Of a DNA stretch of 45,283 bases, positions 1 through 8,225 are shown in pieces. Made by a program: the position numbers and the translations under genes. The notes beneath the pieces were generated by a model that saw only the letters and a program-made list of their open reading frames with translations, was not told where the DNA came from and did not search any database. How positions within the stretch are numbered: the stretch's first letter is position 1; the number at the start of each line of letters is the position of its first letter. Origin of the DNA: Gammaproteobacteria bacterium (GTDB lineage Bacteria > Pseudomonadota > Gammaproteobacteria > Diplorickettsiales > Diplorickettsiaceae); NCBI GenBank assembly GCA_013289115.1, contig JABDAQ010000005.1:1-45283 (forward strand). The letters are read 5' to 3'.

Positions 1-1079
1 AAGGCAGGCAACCCAAGCGCATAAGCACAAACACTGTATTGTGTCATCACAACATCGTGTTGTGTGAATTTTCCATAGTAAAATAAACTGGCAACCAAAG
101 GGCCTGATAAACAGAGTAAGGTTAAGGTTGCCGGTATTGCAATGAGCAAATTACAACGCAATCCCCAATGCAACGTATTCGAGAAAGTTTCAGGCGAACG
201 GACAGTATGTTCGCGTGATAAAGCAGGCAAAATTACAGTAGCCAAAGCAACCGAAAAAACACCCAAAGGAAAATACGTGAGACGCTCAGAATAATACAAC
301 CAACTCACGCTGCCTACCGCTAAAAAAGAAGCGAAGATGCTGTTGAGTAATAAACTAATCTGCGTTACTGAAGCACCCAACAAAGCGGGTAGCATCAACT
401 TTAAAATTTTTTGAACGCCCACATCGCGATAATTAAATTTTGGTCTTAATAAAAACCCGAAGCGTTTTAAAAATAGGAGTTGGAATCCTAACTGAACAAA
501 CCCTGCTAATAATACACCCCATGCTTGTGCTTCAATCGGTACAGAAAAATAATGTGTCACACCAAATGCGGTGCTGATCAAACAAAGATTCAGCAAAGCA
601 GGCGTAAACGCAGGCACCCAAAATAATCCACAGCTATTCAAAATACCGCTCGCAAACGCGGTTAACGCGATCAAGAGTAAATAAGGAAAGGTAATACGTA
701 GCATTTTAGCGGCTAAATGAAAACGATATGGCTCCAAACCGGGCGCGAATAAATGAATCAACCAAGGTGCTAACAAAATCCCCAGAACGGTTACTAGCAT
801 TAAACATAGTATCAATACACCTAAGGTATTCTGAATAAAAGTTTGTGTTTCTGACTGCGAACTATGCTGCTGCTTTTCTACTAAGGTCGGTACAAAAGCA
901 TAAGAAAAAGATCCTTCAGCAAATAAATTGCGCATAAAATTTGGAATTTTAAACGCAATATAAAAAGCATCCACCGCGCCGGTTGCACCAAAGATCTGCG
1001 CCACAATGAGATCACGCACAAACCCCAAAACGCGCGAAATCATCGTCATGCTCGAAGTAATAAAGGTAGAACGAATCAC
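1..1079 (-). CDS. murJ: Lipid II flippase MurJ (MviN), 3' end cut by window edge
   Basis: Minus-strand frame running off the left edge, so only about the first 359 residues are present (family length about 500-520). I placed the GTG start at 1079 because AAGGA lies 5 nt upstream. Hand translation begins VIRSTFITSSMTMISRVLGF and continues with VRDLIVAQIFGATGAVDAFY and NLFAEGSFSYAFVPT, the conserved MurJ N-terminus (SRVLGFVRD, then G-x-x-x-DAF, then R-x-x-x-AEG-x-F-x-x-AFVP). MurJ is a polytopic inner-membrane protein that flips the peptidoglycan precursor lipid II to the periplasm. The start lies 11 nt downstream of the ruvX stop, so it is probably transcribed with algH and ruvX. The known part shows no sign of decay. 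Confidence 0.9.
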   Translation of the reverse strand, partial: MIRSTFITSSMTMISRVLGFVRDLIVAQIFGATGAVDAFYIAFKIPNFMRNLFAEGSFSYAFVPTLVEKQQHSSQSETQTFIQNTLGVLILCLMLVTVLGILLAPWLIHLFAPGLEPYRFHLAAKMLRITFPYLLLIALTAFASGILNSCGLFWVPAFTPALLNLCLISTAFGVTHYFSVPIEAQAWGVLLAGFVQLGFQLLFLKRFGFLLRPKFNYRDVGVQKILKLMLPALLGASVTQISLLLNSIFASFLAVGSVSWLYYSERLTYFPLGVFSVALATVILPALSREHTVRSPETFSNTLHWGLRCNLLIAIPATLTLLCLSGPLVASLFYYGKFTQHDVVMTQYSVCAYALGLPA

Positions 1080-1090
1080 AGTGATCCTTG

Positions 1091-1519
1091 TCAAAATTCG
1101 GGTAAACTATACAGCCAAGTTTCGACGATCAAGCGTGCTGCCACACTGTTGATCGATTTTTTACGCAAGGCCTTAGCGCCTCCCAAAGCAAACAAACGCG
1201 CACTCGCCTCAACCGTTGACAAACGCTCGTCTACCCAATAAATCGGTCGATTCAAACGTTGTGTCAATTGCATAGAAAATTGTTTAGCTGCTCGTGTGAT
1301 TACTTGTTCACTGTCATCCATATTGACAGGAATACCTAAAACTAAGGCATCCGGTTGCCACAGTTTAAATAATGCATCAATCTGTTGCCAATCGGGTGTT
1401 CCTTGGCGCGCTAACACAGTGGTTAACGCCTGAGCCGTGCGCGTTTTTACTTGGCCCAAAGCCACGCCAATATATCTAAGACCAAAATCAAAACCAAGAA
1501 CAATTTCTAATTTAGGCAT
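1091..1519 (-). CDS. ruvX: YqgF/RuvX, RNase H-fold putative Holliday junction resolvase / pre-16S rRNA nuclease
   Basis: A 142-residue RNase H-like protein. The frame is open further upstream, but the start at MPKLEIVLGFDFG (1519) gives the normal family length and an 8-nt overlap with the algH stop. Visible motifs are GFDFGLRYIGVA (first catalytic Asp), LVLGIPVNMDD, and YWVDERLSTVEA (DERL-S/T). The last motif reads KKSINSVAARLIVETWL, where the family has an Asp before the S/A-x-AA segment. Here the codon is AAC (Asn), so the third acidic residue seems lost. E. coli YqgF is implicated in 16S rRNA 5'-end maturation. Assignment is firm; activity is uncertain because of the D-to-N change. Confidence 0.88.
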   Translation of the reverse strand: MPKLEIVLGFDFGLRYIGVALGQVKTRTAQALTTVLARQGTPDWQQIDALFKLWQPDALVLGIPVNMDDSEQVITRAAKQFSMQLTQRLNRPIYWVDERLSTVEASARLFALGGAKALRKKSINSVAARLIVETWLYSLPEF

Positions 1520-2081
1520 GACCGCTGTAACACGATAATTTATCTGCATCAATCCCTGATAAATAAAGCGTGGTATGCCAACGTTGATCACAAGGTACAT
1601 TAAATAAAATATGTGAATTAGCAGGACAGGTTAGCCAAAAATTATTCCGTATTTCTTGTTCGATCTGTCCATGACTCCAGTTTGCATAACCCAAGGCGAA
1701 CACAAACTGTTCTGGACCCTCTTTAGTGGCGATCGCGCGCAAAATATCTTTTGAAGTAGTAATAGTCAATTTGCTACTCATATCTAAACTTGAATTCCAT
1801 TTGCCATTCGGTGTATGTAAGACAAAACCACGCTCTGGATGAATCGGTCCACCGCATAATACCGATGTGTTCTGGAGTTGCTCATCATCAATGGTCATAC
1901 CCATTTGCAGTAATAACTCAGACAAATTAACACGTAAAGGCTGATTGATCATAATACCAATGACGCCTTTCTCATCATGTTCGCATACATAAATAACAGC
2001 ACGACTAAAATACGGATCGGTCAACGCTGGCATAGCAACTAAAAATTGATTCGTCAAAACGAAATGATTTGTTTCATTCAT
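1512..2081 (-). CDS. algH: UPF0301 protein YqgE/AlgH
   Basis: A 189-residue protein, full length for the AlgH/YqgE family. The N-terminus NQFLVAMPALTDPYFSRAVI followed by YVCEHDEKGVIGIMINQPL is the family signature, and VLCGGPIHPERGFVLHT and FALGYANWSHGQIEQEI are the later conserved blocks. The biochemical role of the family is unsettled; in Pseudomonas algH was linked to alginate regulation. It overlaps ruvX by 8 nt, a neighbourhood typical of gammaproteobacteria. It is divergent from ispF, with 55 nt between the two starts, which must hold both promoters; I see no strong consensus promoter there. Confidence 0.93.
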   Translation of the reverse strand: MNETNHFVLTNQFLVAMPALTDPYFSRAVIYVCEHDEKGVIGIMINQPLRVNLSELLLQMGMTIDDEQLQNTSVLCGGPIHPERGFVLHTPNGKWNSSLDMSSKLTITTSKDILRAIATKEGPEQFVFALGYANWSHGQIEQEIRNNFWLTCPANSHILFNVPCDQRWHTTLYLSGIDADKLSCYSGHA

Positions 2082-2136
2082 AAAGATACTTTGTTTAAAA
2101 TTTGAATCAATTAATCATAGCATTGGAGGACTATCT

Positions 2137-2655
2137 ATGGATATTACTACCTTACGTATTGGACATGGTTTTGATGCGCATGCATTTATAGCAAATAAGC
2201 CTTTGATTTTAGGCGGAGTTCATTTGAAACATCCACTCGGGTTACATGCACACTCAGACGGTGATGTTGTCATACATGCGCTGATGGATGCTTTATTAGG
2301 TGCCGCTGCTTTAGGCGATCTCGGTTATTATTTTCCAGAGACAGATACGATCTGGCGAAATGCGAATAGCCGCATGTTATTGAGAAAAATTGTCACGCTG
2401 CTCGAAGAAAAAAAATACTGGGTACATAATGTAGACATTACAATCATGGCTCATGAACCAAAGATAATGCCGTATCGCAAACGCATGTGTGAAAATTTAG
2501 CTGAAGATATCACGATCGAACAGGAAAAAATTAGCGTCAAAGCCAGCAGCATGAATGGCTTAAGCTTCGTGGGTCGCAACGAAGGCATAGCTGCCTCTGC
2601 TACTGTTTTGATCTCAAAGCGTGACGCAGCTTGCGTGACGCAGCTTGCGTCATAA
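2137..2655 (+). CDS. ispF: 2-C-methyl-D-erythritol 2,4-cyclodiphosphate synthase IspF
   Basis: Catalyses cyclisation of CDP-methylerythritol 2-phosphate to MEcPP in the non-mevalonate isoprenoid pathway. GGAGGA lies 7 nt before the ATG. The zinc-site motifs are intact: RIGHGFDAHAF (D and H ligands) and the AHSDGDVVIHALMDALLGAA block. NVDITIMAHEPKI and VGRNEGIAASATVLI follow. Unusual: the usual nucleotide-binding stretch TTTEKLGF is replaced by SSMNGLSF, so the Glu that helps bind the second metal and the Thr pair are changed. A 14-bp tandem duplication at 2621-2648 shifts the frame at the C-terminus, so the protein ends VTQLAS. Length (172 aa) is about 12 residues above E. coli. Still very probably IspF. 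Confidence 0.92.
   Translation: MDITTLRIGHGFDAHAFIANKPLILGGVHLKHPLGLHAHSDGDVVIHALMDALLGAAALGDLGYYFPETDTIWRNANSRMLLRKIVTLLEEKKYWVHNVDITIMAHEPKIMPYRKRMCENLAEDITIEQEKISVKASSMNGLSFVGRNEGIAASATVLISKRDAACVTQLAS
2621..2648. repeat. 14-bp tandem duplication at the ispF 3' end
   Basis: GTGACGCAGCTTGC occurs twice with no spacer, just before the ispF stop. Fourteen bases is not a multiple of three, so the second copy changes the frame; with one copy ispF would read on as VINKLSV to a TAA about 40 nt further on. Each unit is also near-palindromic (TGACGCA-GCT-TGCGTCA). Confidence 0.9.
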
Positions 2656-2660
2656 ACAAA

Positions 2661-2709
2661 CTTTCCGTCAGCTTTTGGTCAGAAAATTAAGCTTCGGCCT
2701 GACGGAAAG
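2661..2709. terminator. Long hairpin downstream of ispF (terminator or REP-like palindrome)
   Basis: CTTTCCGTCAG (2661-2671) is repeated in perfect inverted form as CTGACGGAAAG (2699-2709), 27 nt apart. An inner pair AGCTT/AAGCT lies in the loop. No U-tract follows directly, so this is not a classical intrinsic terminator. It could be a transcript-stabilising hairpin or a small palindromic repeat element. Its place at the ispF 3' end favours an RNA role. Confidence 0.4.
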
Positions 2710-2923
2710 ACACACGAAGAAACTATCATGAAACTATTAATGATTTAGTTTATAAAAACCAGGAAGAATTTTATACGGTTCTTAATCCGGTCGTAAAAAC
2801 AGTGTTAGTGCACGATAAATATTTTGGTTAATCTGAAATCAATCTTATAAATTTTTCTTTGCAAGTAATAGCTGCCTAGATTAAACTGCAAAAGTGGCAA
2901 ATTAAAGCTTTTATAGGTAGTTT

Positions 2924-3157
2924 ATGGGCATTCCTATTCGAATTGATGAAACTGTCTACAATGCAGCGAAGAAGGTAGCTCGTTCTGAGTGTCGTTCTAT
3001 TCCAAGTCAAATTGAATATTGGGCAAGGCTAGGAAAATGTGCTTTAGATAATCCAGATTTGCCAATTGAATTTTTAAATAATTTGCTTATTTCAAAACAG
3101 CAAGATCGATCATTGGCAGAGCCTTTTGAATTTAATGAAGAAGAAAAAGGTGATTAA
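2924..3157 (+). CDS. ParD-like type II antitoxin
   Basis: A 77-residue protein. The N-terminal half (IRIDETVYNAAKKVARSECR then SIPSQIEYWARLGKCALDNP) matches the ParD-like antitoxin family: a short beta strand and helix for DNA binding, then the characteristic S-x-x-x-QIEYWAR-x-G segment. The C-terminal tail is acidic (EFNEEEKGD), as expected for the part that wraps the toxin. It overlaps the toxin gene by 23 nt counting from the toxin ATG, the usual translationally coupled layout. It is probably autoregulated with its partner, but I could not identify an operator. Confidence 0.8.
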   Translation: MGIPIRIDETVYNAAKKVARSECRSIPSQIEYWARLGKCALDNPDLPIEFLNNLLISKQQDRSLAEPFEFNEEEKGD

Positions 3158-3434
3158 AATAAACGTCAAGCAAATGCCAGTTTTTAAAAGAGCTTATAAA
3201 AAATTTCATCTACAGGAAAAAATAAAGATCAATGCAGCTATCTGTAAAATTATACAAAACCCAAAATTAGGACAAGAAAAAAAAGGCGATTTAGCCGGTG
3301 TGTATGTATATAAATTTAAAATTCATAATCAAGAATTACTGTTAGCTTATGAATGGAACCTTCAAGAAAGACTATTGCTAGCGCTAGGTGCACATGAAAA
3401 TTTTTACCGCGATTTAAAGAAAAATATCAGATAG
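3135..3434 (+). CDS. RelE/ParE-superfamily toxin
   Basis: A small basic protein (99 residues from the ATG at 3135; a TTG at 3126 is also in frame). The core FKRAYKKFHLQEKIKINAAI, then GDLAGVYVYKFKIHNQELLL and AYEW...LLALGAHENFYRDLKK, follows the RelE/ParE pattern: two N-terminal helices, then a beta-rich half ending in the G-x-H-E-N-F-Y-R-x-L motif of this subfamily. It lies directly behind and overlaps the ParD-like antitoxin, so the two form one module. Members either cleave mRNA on ribosomes or poison gyrase; the sequence does not tell which. It overlaps the end of the opposing HAD-like gene by 8 nt. Confidence 0.8.
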   Translation: MKKKKVIKINVKQMPVFKRAYKKFHLQEKIKINAAICKIIQNPKLGQEKKGDLAGVYVYKFKIHNQELLLAYEWNLQERLLLALGAHENFYRDLKKNIR

Positions 3435-4749
3435 TTTTAGTTTTTAACTTATTACTCTCGCATTTTTCTTCTGATAACATCGCGTCATCAAAAAGTGATG
3501 AATACGCTGATATTTTTGATCTCATTGGCAAATCGACTAATTTTTTTATGGATGAATTTATTAAAGCATCCAAATGATCTAAATATGGCCCAAAAGCGTG
3601 CTCTTCATTTACATCAAAAATTTTTGGTTTATCCAGGGTTTCATTAAATACTTGATTCCAGACTATAAAAGTCCACCAAGAATTTCTAAATTTAGTGCAA
3701 CAGTCATCCATTCGATAATACATCGCTAACCAATTGGAGTTTTTTTTGCCAGCACCCTGAATACTAGCGTAAAGATTGTTCACTTTCTCTACATGTGAAT
3801 GATTCTCCTTATAACTATATTCCATAAGATCAATGGTAACATTTGATGGAAGATATTCCTTATTGTTAGTATCAACTTCTCCTCCTCCATTAAAACATAA
3901 AGCAATTGAATCAAGGTAAGACTGATGATCTTCATACACGTAAATATGTATTTCATCTTCTTCCTTATACTGTGACGCGATGTAATGCGCCTGTGCAAAA
4001 AGATATAGAATTTTATGATCCTCAAGAATAAAATCATCATATAAATTTTCAGACACTTTATGTTTAAATAAATGAATTAAATTTTCCCATATTTTTTTGT
4101 GGGCCTGACCCGGATTAAATGCTGCCTTAGAACCATTGAACTTTAAAAAATTATTTTTTTTCGTTGAAATATCTGTGGGCAAAAAATGATTCGCTTGCAC
4201 CTCTAATTTTTTTGATGGATCTTTTTTTGCATCGATATACGCTTTTATTATCTTAAGCAGAAGCGTGCCAGACGGTAAGCGGTTATCAATCATATTATTA
4301 TTTTCAACTTCAATAGTTTCTCGGTGTGTAAAATATCCAACAATACATTGATCGCATTCATGCGCTTTTATTAAAATATTTTCTAGCAATTCTGGATGAC
4401 TTTGAATAATCCATTCGCATAAAATAGAAATTTGCTCCGTTAAAAGCGTAGCATTCATCGGCCCATTTATTTCTGCTTGCTTATCCCATTCTTCGTATAC
4501 GCTGTTAATTAAACACTCTAAGCGATCGTAAGTAATTTTTTTAAAACAATTGTCTGTTTTTTTTATGAAAAAGTCTTTTGCTGCTGCTCGATCGGACAAT
4601 TCTGAAAGCATCTCAATCATATCAGTGTAATCGTCTGCTGCCTGATCGTAGCGCTCTAAGGCTTTTTTAAACAACAGTACTTTCAGTTGATCAAGCGCTC
4701 CATACAAGCAATCATCTATATCGAATAAAAATACGTTTATTTTTTTCAT
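3427..4749 (-). CDS. HAD-superfamily-like protein of unknown function, possible effector
   Basis: A 440-residue soluble protein I do not recognise as a named family. The N-terminus VFLFDIDDCLYG (Asp10, Asp12) fits HAD motif I, IVGYFTHRE (Thr141) fits motif II, and HIYVYEDHQSYLDSIA (Glu273-Asp274) looks like the acidic motif IV; motif III Lys is not clear. Insertions make it much longer than a minimal HAD phosphatase. The C-terminus AYSSLFDDA followed by a polar Lys/Glu/Thr tail resembles the SSxFF tails of the giant proteins at 10834-23435. It is convergent with the toxin gene (8-nt overlap). HAD-like domains occur in effectors of intracellular bacteria, so secretion is an inference. It lacks a signal peptide. 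Confidence 0.6.
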   Translation of the reverse strand: MKKINVFLFDIDDCLYGALDQLKVLLFKKALERYDQAADDYTDMIEMLSELSDRAAAKDFFIKKTDNCFKKITYDRLECLINSVYEEWDKQAEINGPMNATLLTEQISILCEWIIQSHPELLENILIKAHECDQCIVGYFTHRETIEVENNNMIDNRLPSGTLLLKIIKAYIDAKKDPSKKLEVQANHFLPTDISTKKNNFLKFNGSKAAFNPGQAHKKIWENLIHLFKHKVSENLYDDFILEDHKILYLFAQAHYIASQYKEEDEIHIYVYEDHQSYLDSIALCFNGGGEVDTNNKEYLPSNVTIDLMEYSYKENHSHVEKVNNLYASIQGAGKKNSNWLAMYYRMDDCCTKFRNSWWTFIVWNQVFNETLDKPKIFDVNEEHAFGPYLDHLDALINSSIKKLVDLPMRSKISAYSSLFDDAMLSEEKCESNKLKTKTI

Positions 4750-4764
4750 TTTATAAACCTAACT

Positions 4765-5319
4765 TCATGCCACTTTAAGGGAAGGCCGAACGACATCTTT
4801 CGATAAAATGAAATAATCATACCGCCCATAACCACTTTCTCGATTCGGAATGGCAATCCGACAGTAGGTATCGCCGGCAAAATTCTCTTCCGCCTCTCCC
4901 GCGGGGGTGACCTCAATCACTTTGAAATAACCCCTTATTAAAAGCAGACTGAAAATGACTTCTTCATTGCCAAACGGCTCTTTAACAATCAGTCCTGAAC
5001 GATAGAGACAGTCTTTTGCCAAATCATTCCCACTTGTGTTGATCCAATAGCATTTTAATAACCCTTTTTCTTTAATCTTTAGGCCTTCAAATAAGTTTGC
5101 TGTCGCTTCACCCTCGATTTCTTTAGCAAAATAATACCGCAGCATCGACAGATTTAAGGTCTTCCCAAACCGACGCGGGCGCGTGATGAGAATAATGTCA
5201 GAAGAATCCTCAAGTATTTCTTGAATAAAAAGACTTTTATCCACAAAGTAATAGTTCTTTCGGATTAAAAGGCCAAAGTCACTTTGGCCAATCGGCATTT
5301 TTAATCGAGTAGGCAACAT
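4765..5319 (-). pseudogene. Internally deleted AAA-ATPase-like / PD-(D/E)XK protein
   Basis: A 184-residue remnant of the gene intact at 27407-29140. It matches that protein's residues 1 to about 82 closely (KMPIGQSDFGLLIRK, LITRPRRFGKTLNLSML), then jumps to the segment around YWLNTSD/KDCLYRSGLI, then after another gap to FSLLL-GYFKV, then joins AIPNRE directly to SGYGRYDYF. Three deletions, of roughly 224, 30 and 86 codons, all keep the frame open. Walker A survives, but Walker B (LIDEYD) and the nuclease E-x-K are gone, and the last residues (VVRPSLKVA) are unrelated. The frame is open upstream of 5319, but homology begins at about the ATG there. It sits 17 nt after ubiI. Function is unlikely. 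Confidence 0.8.
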
Positions 5320-5336
5320 GATTTCAATTCTCAACG

Positions 5337-6518
5337 TTAAACAACACCGCCGGCATAATAGCTTAAACATTTTTTTAAAAATGTATTTCGATCCAAAAAA
5401 TTCAAACAAAAGCCACGTGTTTTTTGTAAAATAGTTCGCTCGCTTGTAAACAGTTGATACAGGAAATCAACTGCTCGCAACATAGAGGCATTCGTCAGCC
5501 GTCTCTGACGTTCATAGCGCTGCAACGTATATAATGCAGCAATAGAACGCTGTTTTTTTTCAGCCGTTTGGATCACGTCTGCCAAACATAAAGCATCCGC
5601 AATGCCTAAATTAGCACCCTGACCTGCTAAAGGATGCATGGTATGTGCCGCATCCCCCAACAAGGCCAGATGATCTTGTACATAACAATAACTATGCCGC
5701 ATCGCGATCGTTGGAACTACGCTGCAAGCATCAGCCTGTGTTATTTGACCTAAACAACCCTTCGTAGTCTCTGTCAGCATTTTACAGAATTCAGCGACAG
5801 ATAAAGTCTGCAAAACTAAAGCCTGCTGCGGTAAAGTTGACCATACCAACGCGTAACAATTTGATTCATATAAAGGCAAAAATGCCAACGGGCCAGTCTT
5901 TAAAAAAAATTGATGCGCAATCATACGATGCGGTCTACTCGCGGTAACCGTCGTGATAAGCGAGGACTGCGGATACTGCAGGTAAGTTTCTTGAATACCT
6001 GCGTGGCGACGCACAAAAGAATGCGCACCATCAGCACCTATTAAAAGTTGTGTGTCGATCGCACTGTGATCAAGAAACTGAAGCTGATGATACATTGCAT
6101 TTATTCTATGAAATGCTACGCATTGCACAGGCGCGATAAAATCAATATTAGAACAGGAACGCGCTTGCTGTATTAGGGCGTGCTGCAGTATATGATTCGC
6201 AACAATCGTTCCCAAATGCGGTTGGCCCAAACTATTATCATTAAATTGAATAGGCGCATTCGCAATATGATCGAAAATACGCATACTACAAAACCGACCT
6301 TGATGTACTGCTTCGATTCGAGACCAAGCACCTAAACGTTCTAAGCTTTGCTGCGATACAGCCGTGATCGCACTCACACGCGCCTGAACCGCTTTAGGCT
6401 CAAAGGTTTTATCGACAACAGCTAAACGCAAACGACTGTTTTTAAAACAGCAAGCAAACGTCAAGCCAACGATGCCCGCACCGACTATGGCAATATCATA
6501 CTTTTGAGAGTCAATCAT
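5337..6518 (-). CDS. ubiI: UbiI/UbiF-type FAD-dependent ubiquinone-biosynthesis hydroxylase
   Basis: A 393-residue flavoprotein monooxygenase of the UbiH/COQ6 family, which hydroxylates the aromatic ring of octaprenylphenol intermediates in ubiquinone synthesis at the inner membrane. The FAD fingerprint IAIVGAGIVGLTFACC (GxGxxG) is at the N-terminus, the DG motif LLIGADGAHSFVR is in the middle, and the GD motif LALLGDAAHTMHPLAGQGAN is near residue 290. Asp in GDAAHT separates UbiI/UbiF from UbiH, where Asn is usual. UbiI and UbiF cannot be told apart by eye; the position near ubiH and pepP favours UbiI (VisC). The C-terminus runs slightly past that of homologues into LSYYAGGVV. Confidence 0.85.
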   Translation of the reverse strand: MIDSQKYDIAIVGAGIVGLTFACCFKNSRLRLAVVDKTFEPKAVQARVSAITAVSQQSLERLGAWSRIEAVHQGRFCSMRIFDHIANAPIQFNDNSLGQPHLGTIVANHILQHALIQQARSCSNIDFIAPVQCVAFHRINAMYHQLQFLDHSAIDTQLLIGADGAHSFVRRHAGIQETYLQYPQSSLITTVTASRPHRMIAHQFFLKTGPLAFLPLYESNCYALVWSTLPQQALVLQTLSVAEFCKMLTETTKGCLGQITQADACSVVPTIAMRHSYCYVQDHLALLGDAAHTMHPLAGQGANLGIADALCLADVIQTAEKKQRSIAALYTLQRYERQRRLTNASMLRAVDFLYQLFTSERTILQKTRGFCLNFLDRNTFLKKCLSYYAGGVV

Positions 6519-6530
6519 TCAAGAATCTAT

Positions 6531-8210
6531 CTACTCCGTTTCTAATAAAAGAGGATAATACTCCGGCAGCCAAAAATACTGATCGATCGCTGCAGAAAAA
6601 TCAGTTGCATCCGGCACACCCGCCAATTTTTCATGGGCTGCTTGCTCCGCCACTGCCAAAGCAATGCGTTTACTAATCGCATGAATACGATCAAAATTTG
6701 GCAACAAAACTAAATCTGATTCTGCGCAACGACTCAAAGTTAAACAGGCTTCAAACAACATATCATCACTCAAACGACGCGCTTTCGCTACAATCACGCC
6801 TAACCCGATGCCCGGATAAATTAAAGCATTATTACATTGTGCGATGGAAATACTGTGGCCCTGAAATAAAACTGGCTGAAATGGACTACCGGTTGCGATC
6901 AAGGCACGACCCTTCGTCCAATGCAATAAATCAGCCGGTGAAGCTTCTATTTTTTCGGTAGGATTTGATAAGGGAAAAATAATAGGTCGCGTTACATGAA
7001 AAGCCATCGTTTCTATAATGGAACGCGTGAAAGCACCAGAGACACTTGAACATCCAATTAAAATAGTAGGTTTAATCTGATAAACAACCGTTTCTAAATC
7101 CACAGCAGATAGCGACCAAGACTTGCAATACGGCTTCTGAAAATCCATCAGATTAACGCTATCGTGCATTAACAAGCCCTGACGATCTACCAGCCAAATC
7201 GCATCCAACGCTTGTTGTTGTGACGCGCCCGCTTTCATCATCCCGCGACATATTTGATCTGCAATACCCGTACCGGCCGTACCGGCGCCAAAAATAACAA
7301 CACGCTGCTGTGTCAACTGACTATTTGTTAAACGCACAGCGGTCAAAAGCGCTGCCAACGTAACAGAACCCGTACCTTGCATATCATCATTAAAACTGCA
7401 TAAACGATCGCGATAACGCTGTAAATTGCGCCGCGCATTATCACGACCAAAATCCTCCCAATGTAAATAAGCGCTCGGCCAAGTTGCATGAATACAGGAA
7501 ACAATCTGCGCAATAAAAGCATCATACGATTCGCCGACAACACGCTTATGTCTCCAACCCAAATACAAAGGATCATTCAACAATTTTGCATTATTGGTAC
7601 CAACATCGATCTGAATCGGCAAAATTCGATAGGGAATCACACCTCCGCAGGCAACATACACCATCAATTTGGCTAAACAAATTTCCATTCCACCGATACC
7701 TTGATCACCGATACCCAACACACTCTCTCCATCGGTGATCACAACGATATCAAATTCAGAACCATCAAATTGCGCAAAAATTTTTGATACATAATCCTGA
7801 TCAGGATAAGCCAAATACAAACCACGCGGACGACGAAACTGCAAACTAAATTGTTCTACCATCTGTGCGATCGTCGGTGTATAGATAATCGGTAGCACTT
7901 CTTCCAAATGCGCATTAACTAATTGATAAAACAAGGTTTCATTGGTTTGATATAAATTACGAAGAAAAAGATTTTTTTGAACAGCATCGGGTTGCTGCAA
8001 AAATTGTTGATAGCTACGTTTTAATTGTTCTGACAAAGTTTCAATTCGAAACGGTAAACGACCCAATAAATTAAATTGTATTCGTTCGTGCGCAGAAAAC
8101 GCGCTGACTTTATTCAAATGCGGTATAGCGAATAAACGCTCGGCCTTCGCTGCTGTTTTGATAGCAACCGTAGCGCCCGATTCATTTATGATTTGTTGGA
8201 ATTCCGACAT
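6531..8210 (-). CDS. maeA: NAD-dependent malic enzyme
   Basis: Oxidative decarboxylation of malate to pyruvate, linking the TCA cycle to pyruvate supply. About 559 residues, full length for the SfcA/MaeA type. Landmarks: [18 protein letters not shown] (catalytic Tyr region), [40 protein letters not shown], the metal site [29 protein letters not shown], the Rossmann motif [14 protein letters not shown], and [9 protein letters not shown]. I chose the ATG at 8210 (MSEFQQ); an in-frame TTG at 8216 is possible. It lies 12 nt after ubiI upstream-wise and 15 nt from the ubiH stop, so it is embedded in the ubi operon, an uncommon place for it. Confidence 0.93.
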   Translation of the reverse strand: [559 protein letters not shown]

Positions 8211-8225
8211 AAGCAAGTAACCTAC

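Noticed and set aside
2703-2831. Open frame without start codon (KDTRRNYHETINDLVYKNQE and onward)
   Set aside because: 43 codons, no ATG/GTG/TTG with a ribosome site and no recognisable family; may be a gene remnant, but that cannot be supported.
6698-6961. Plus-strand ORF of 87 codons
   Set aside because: Antisense shadow inside the well-supported malic enzyme gene.
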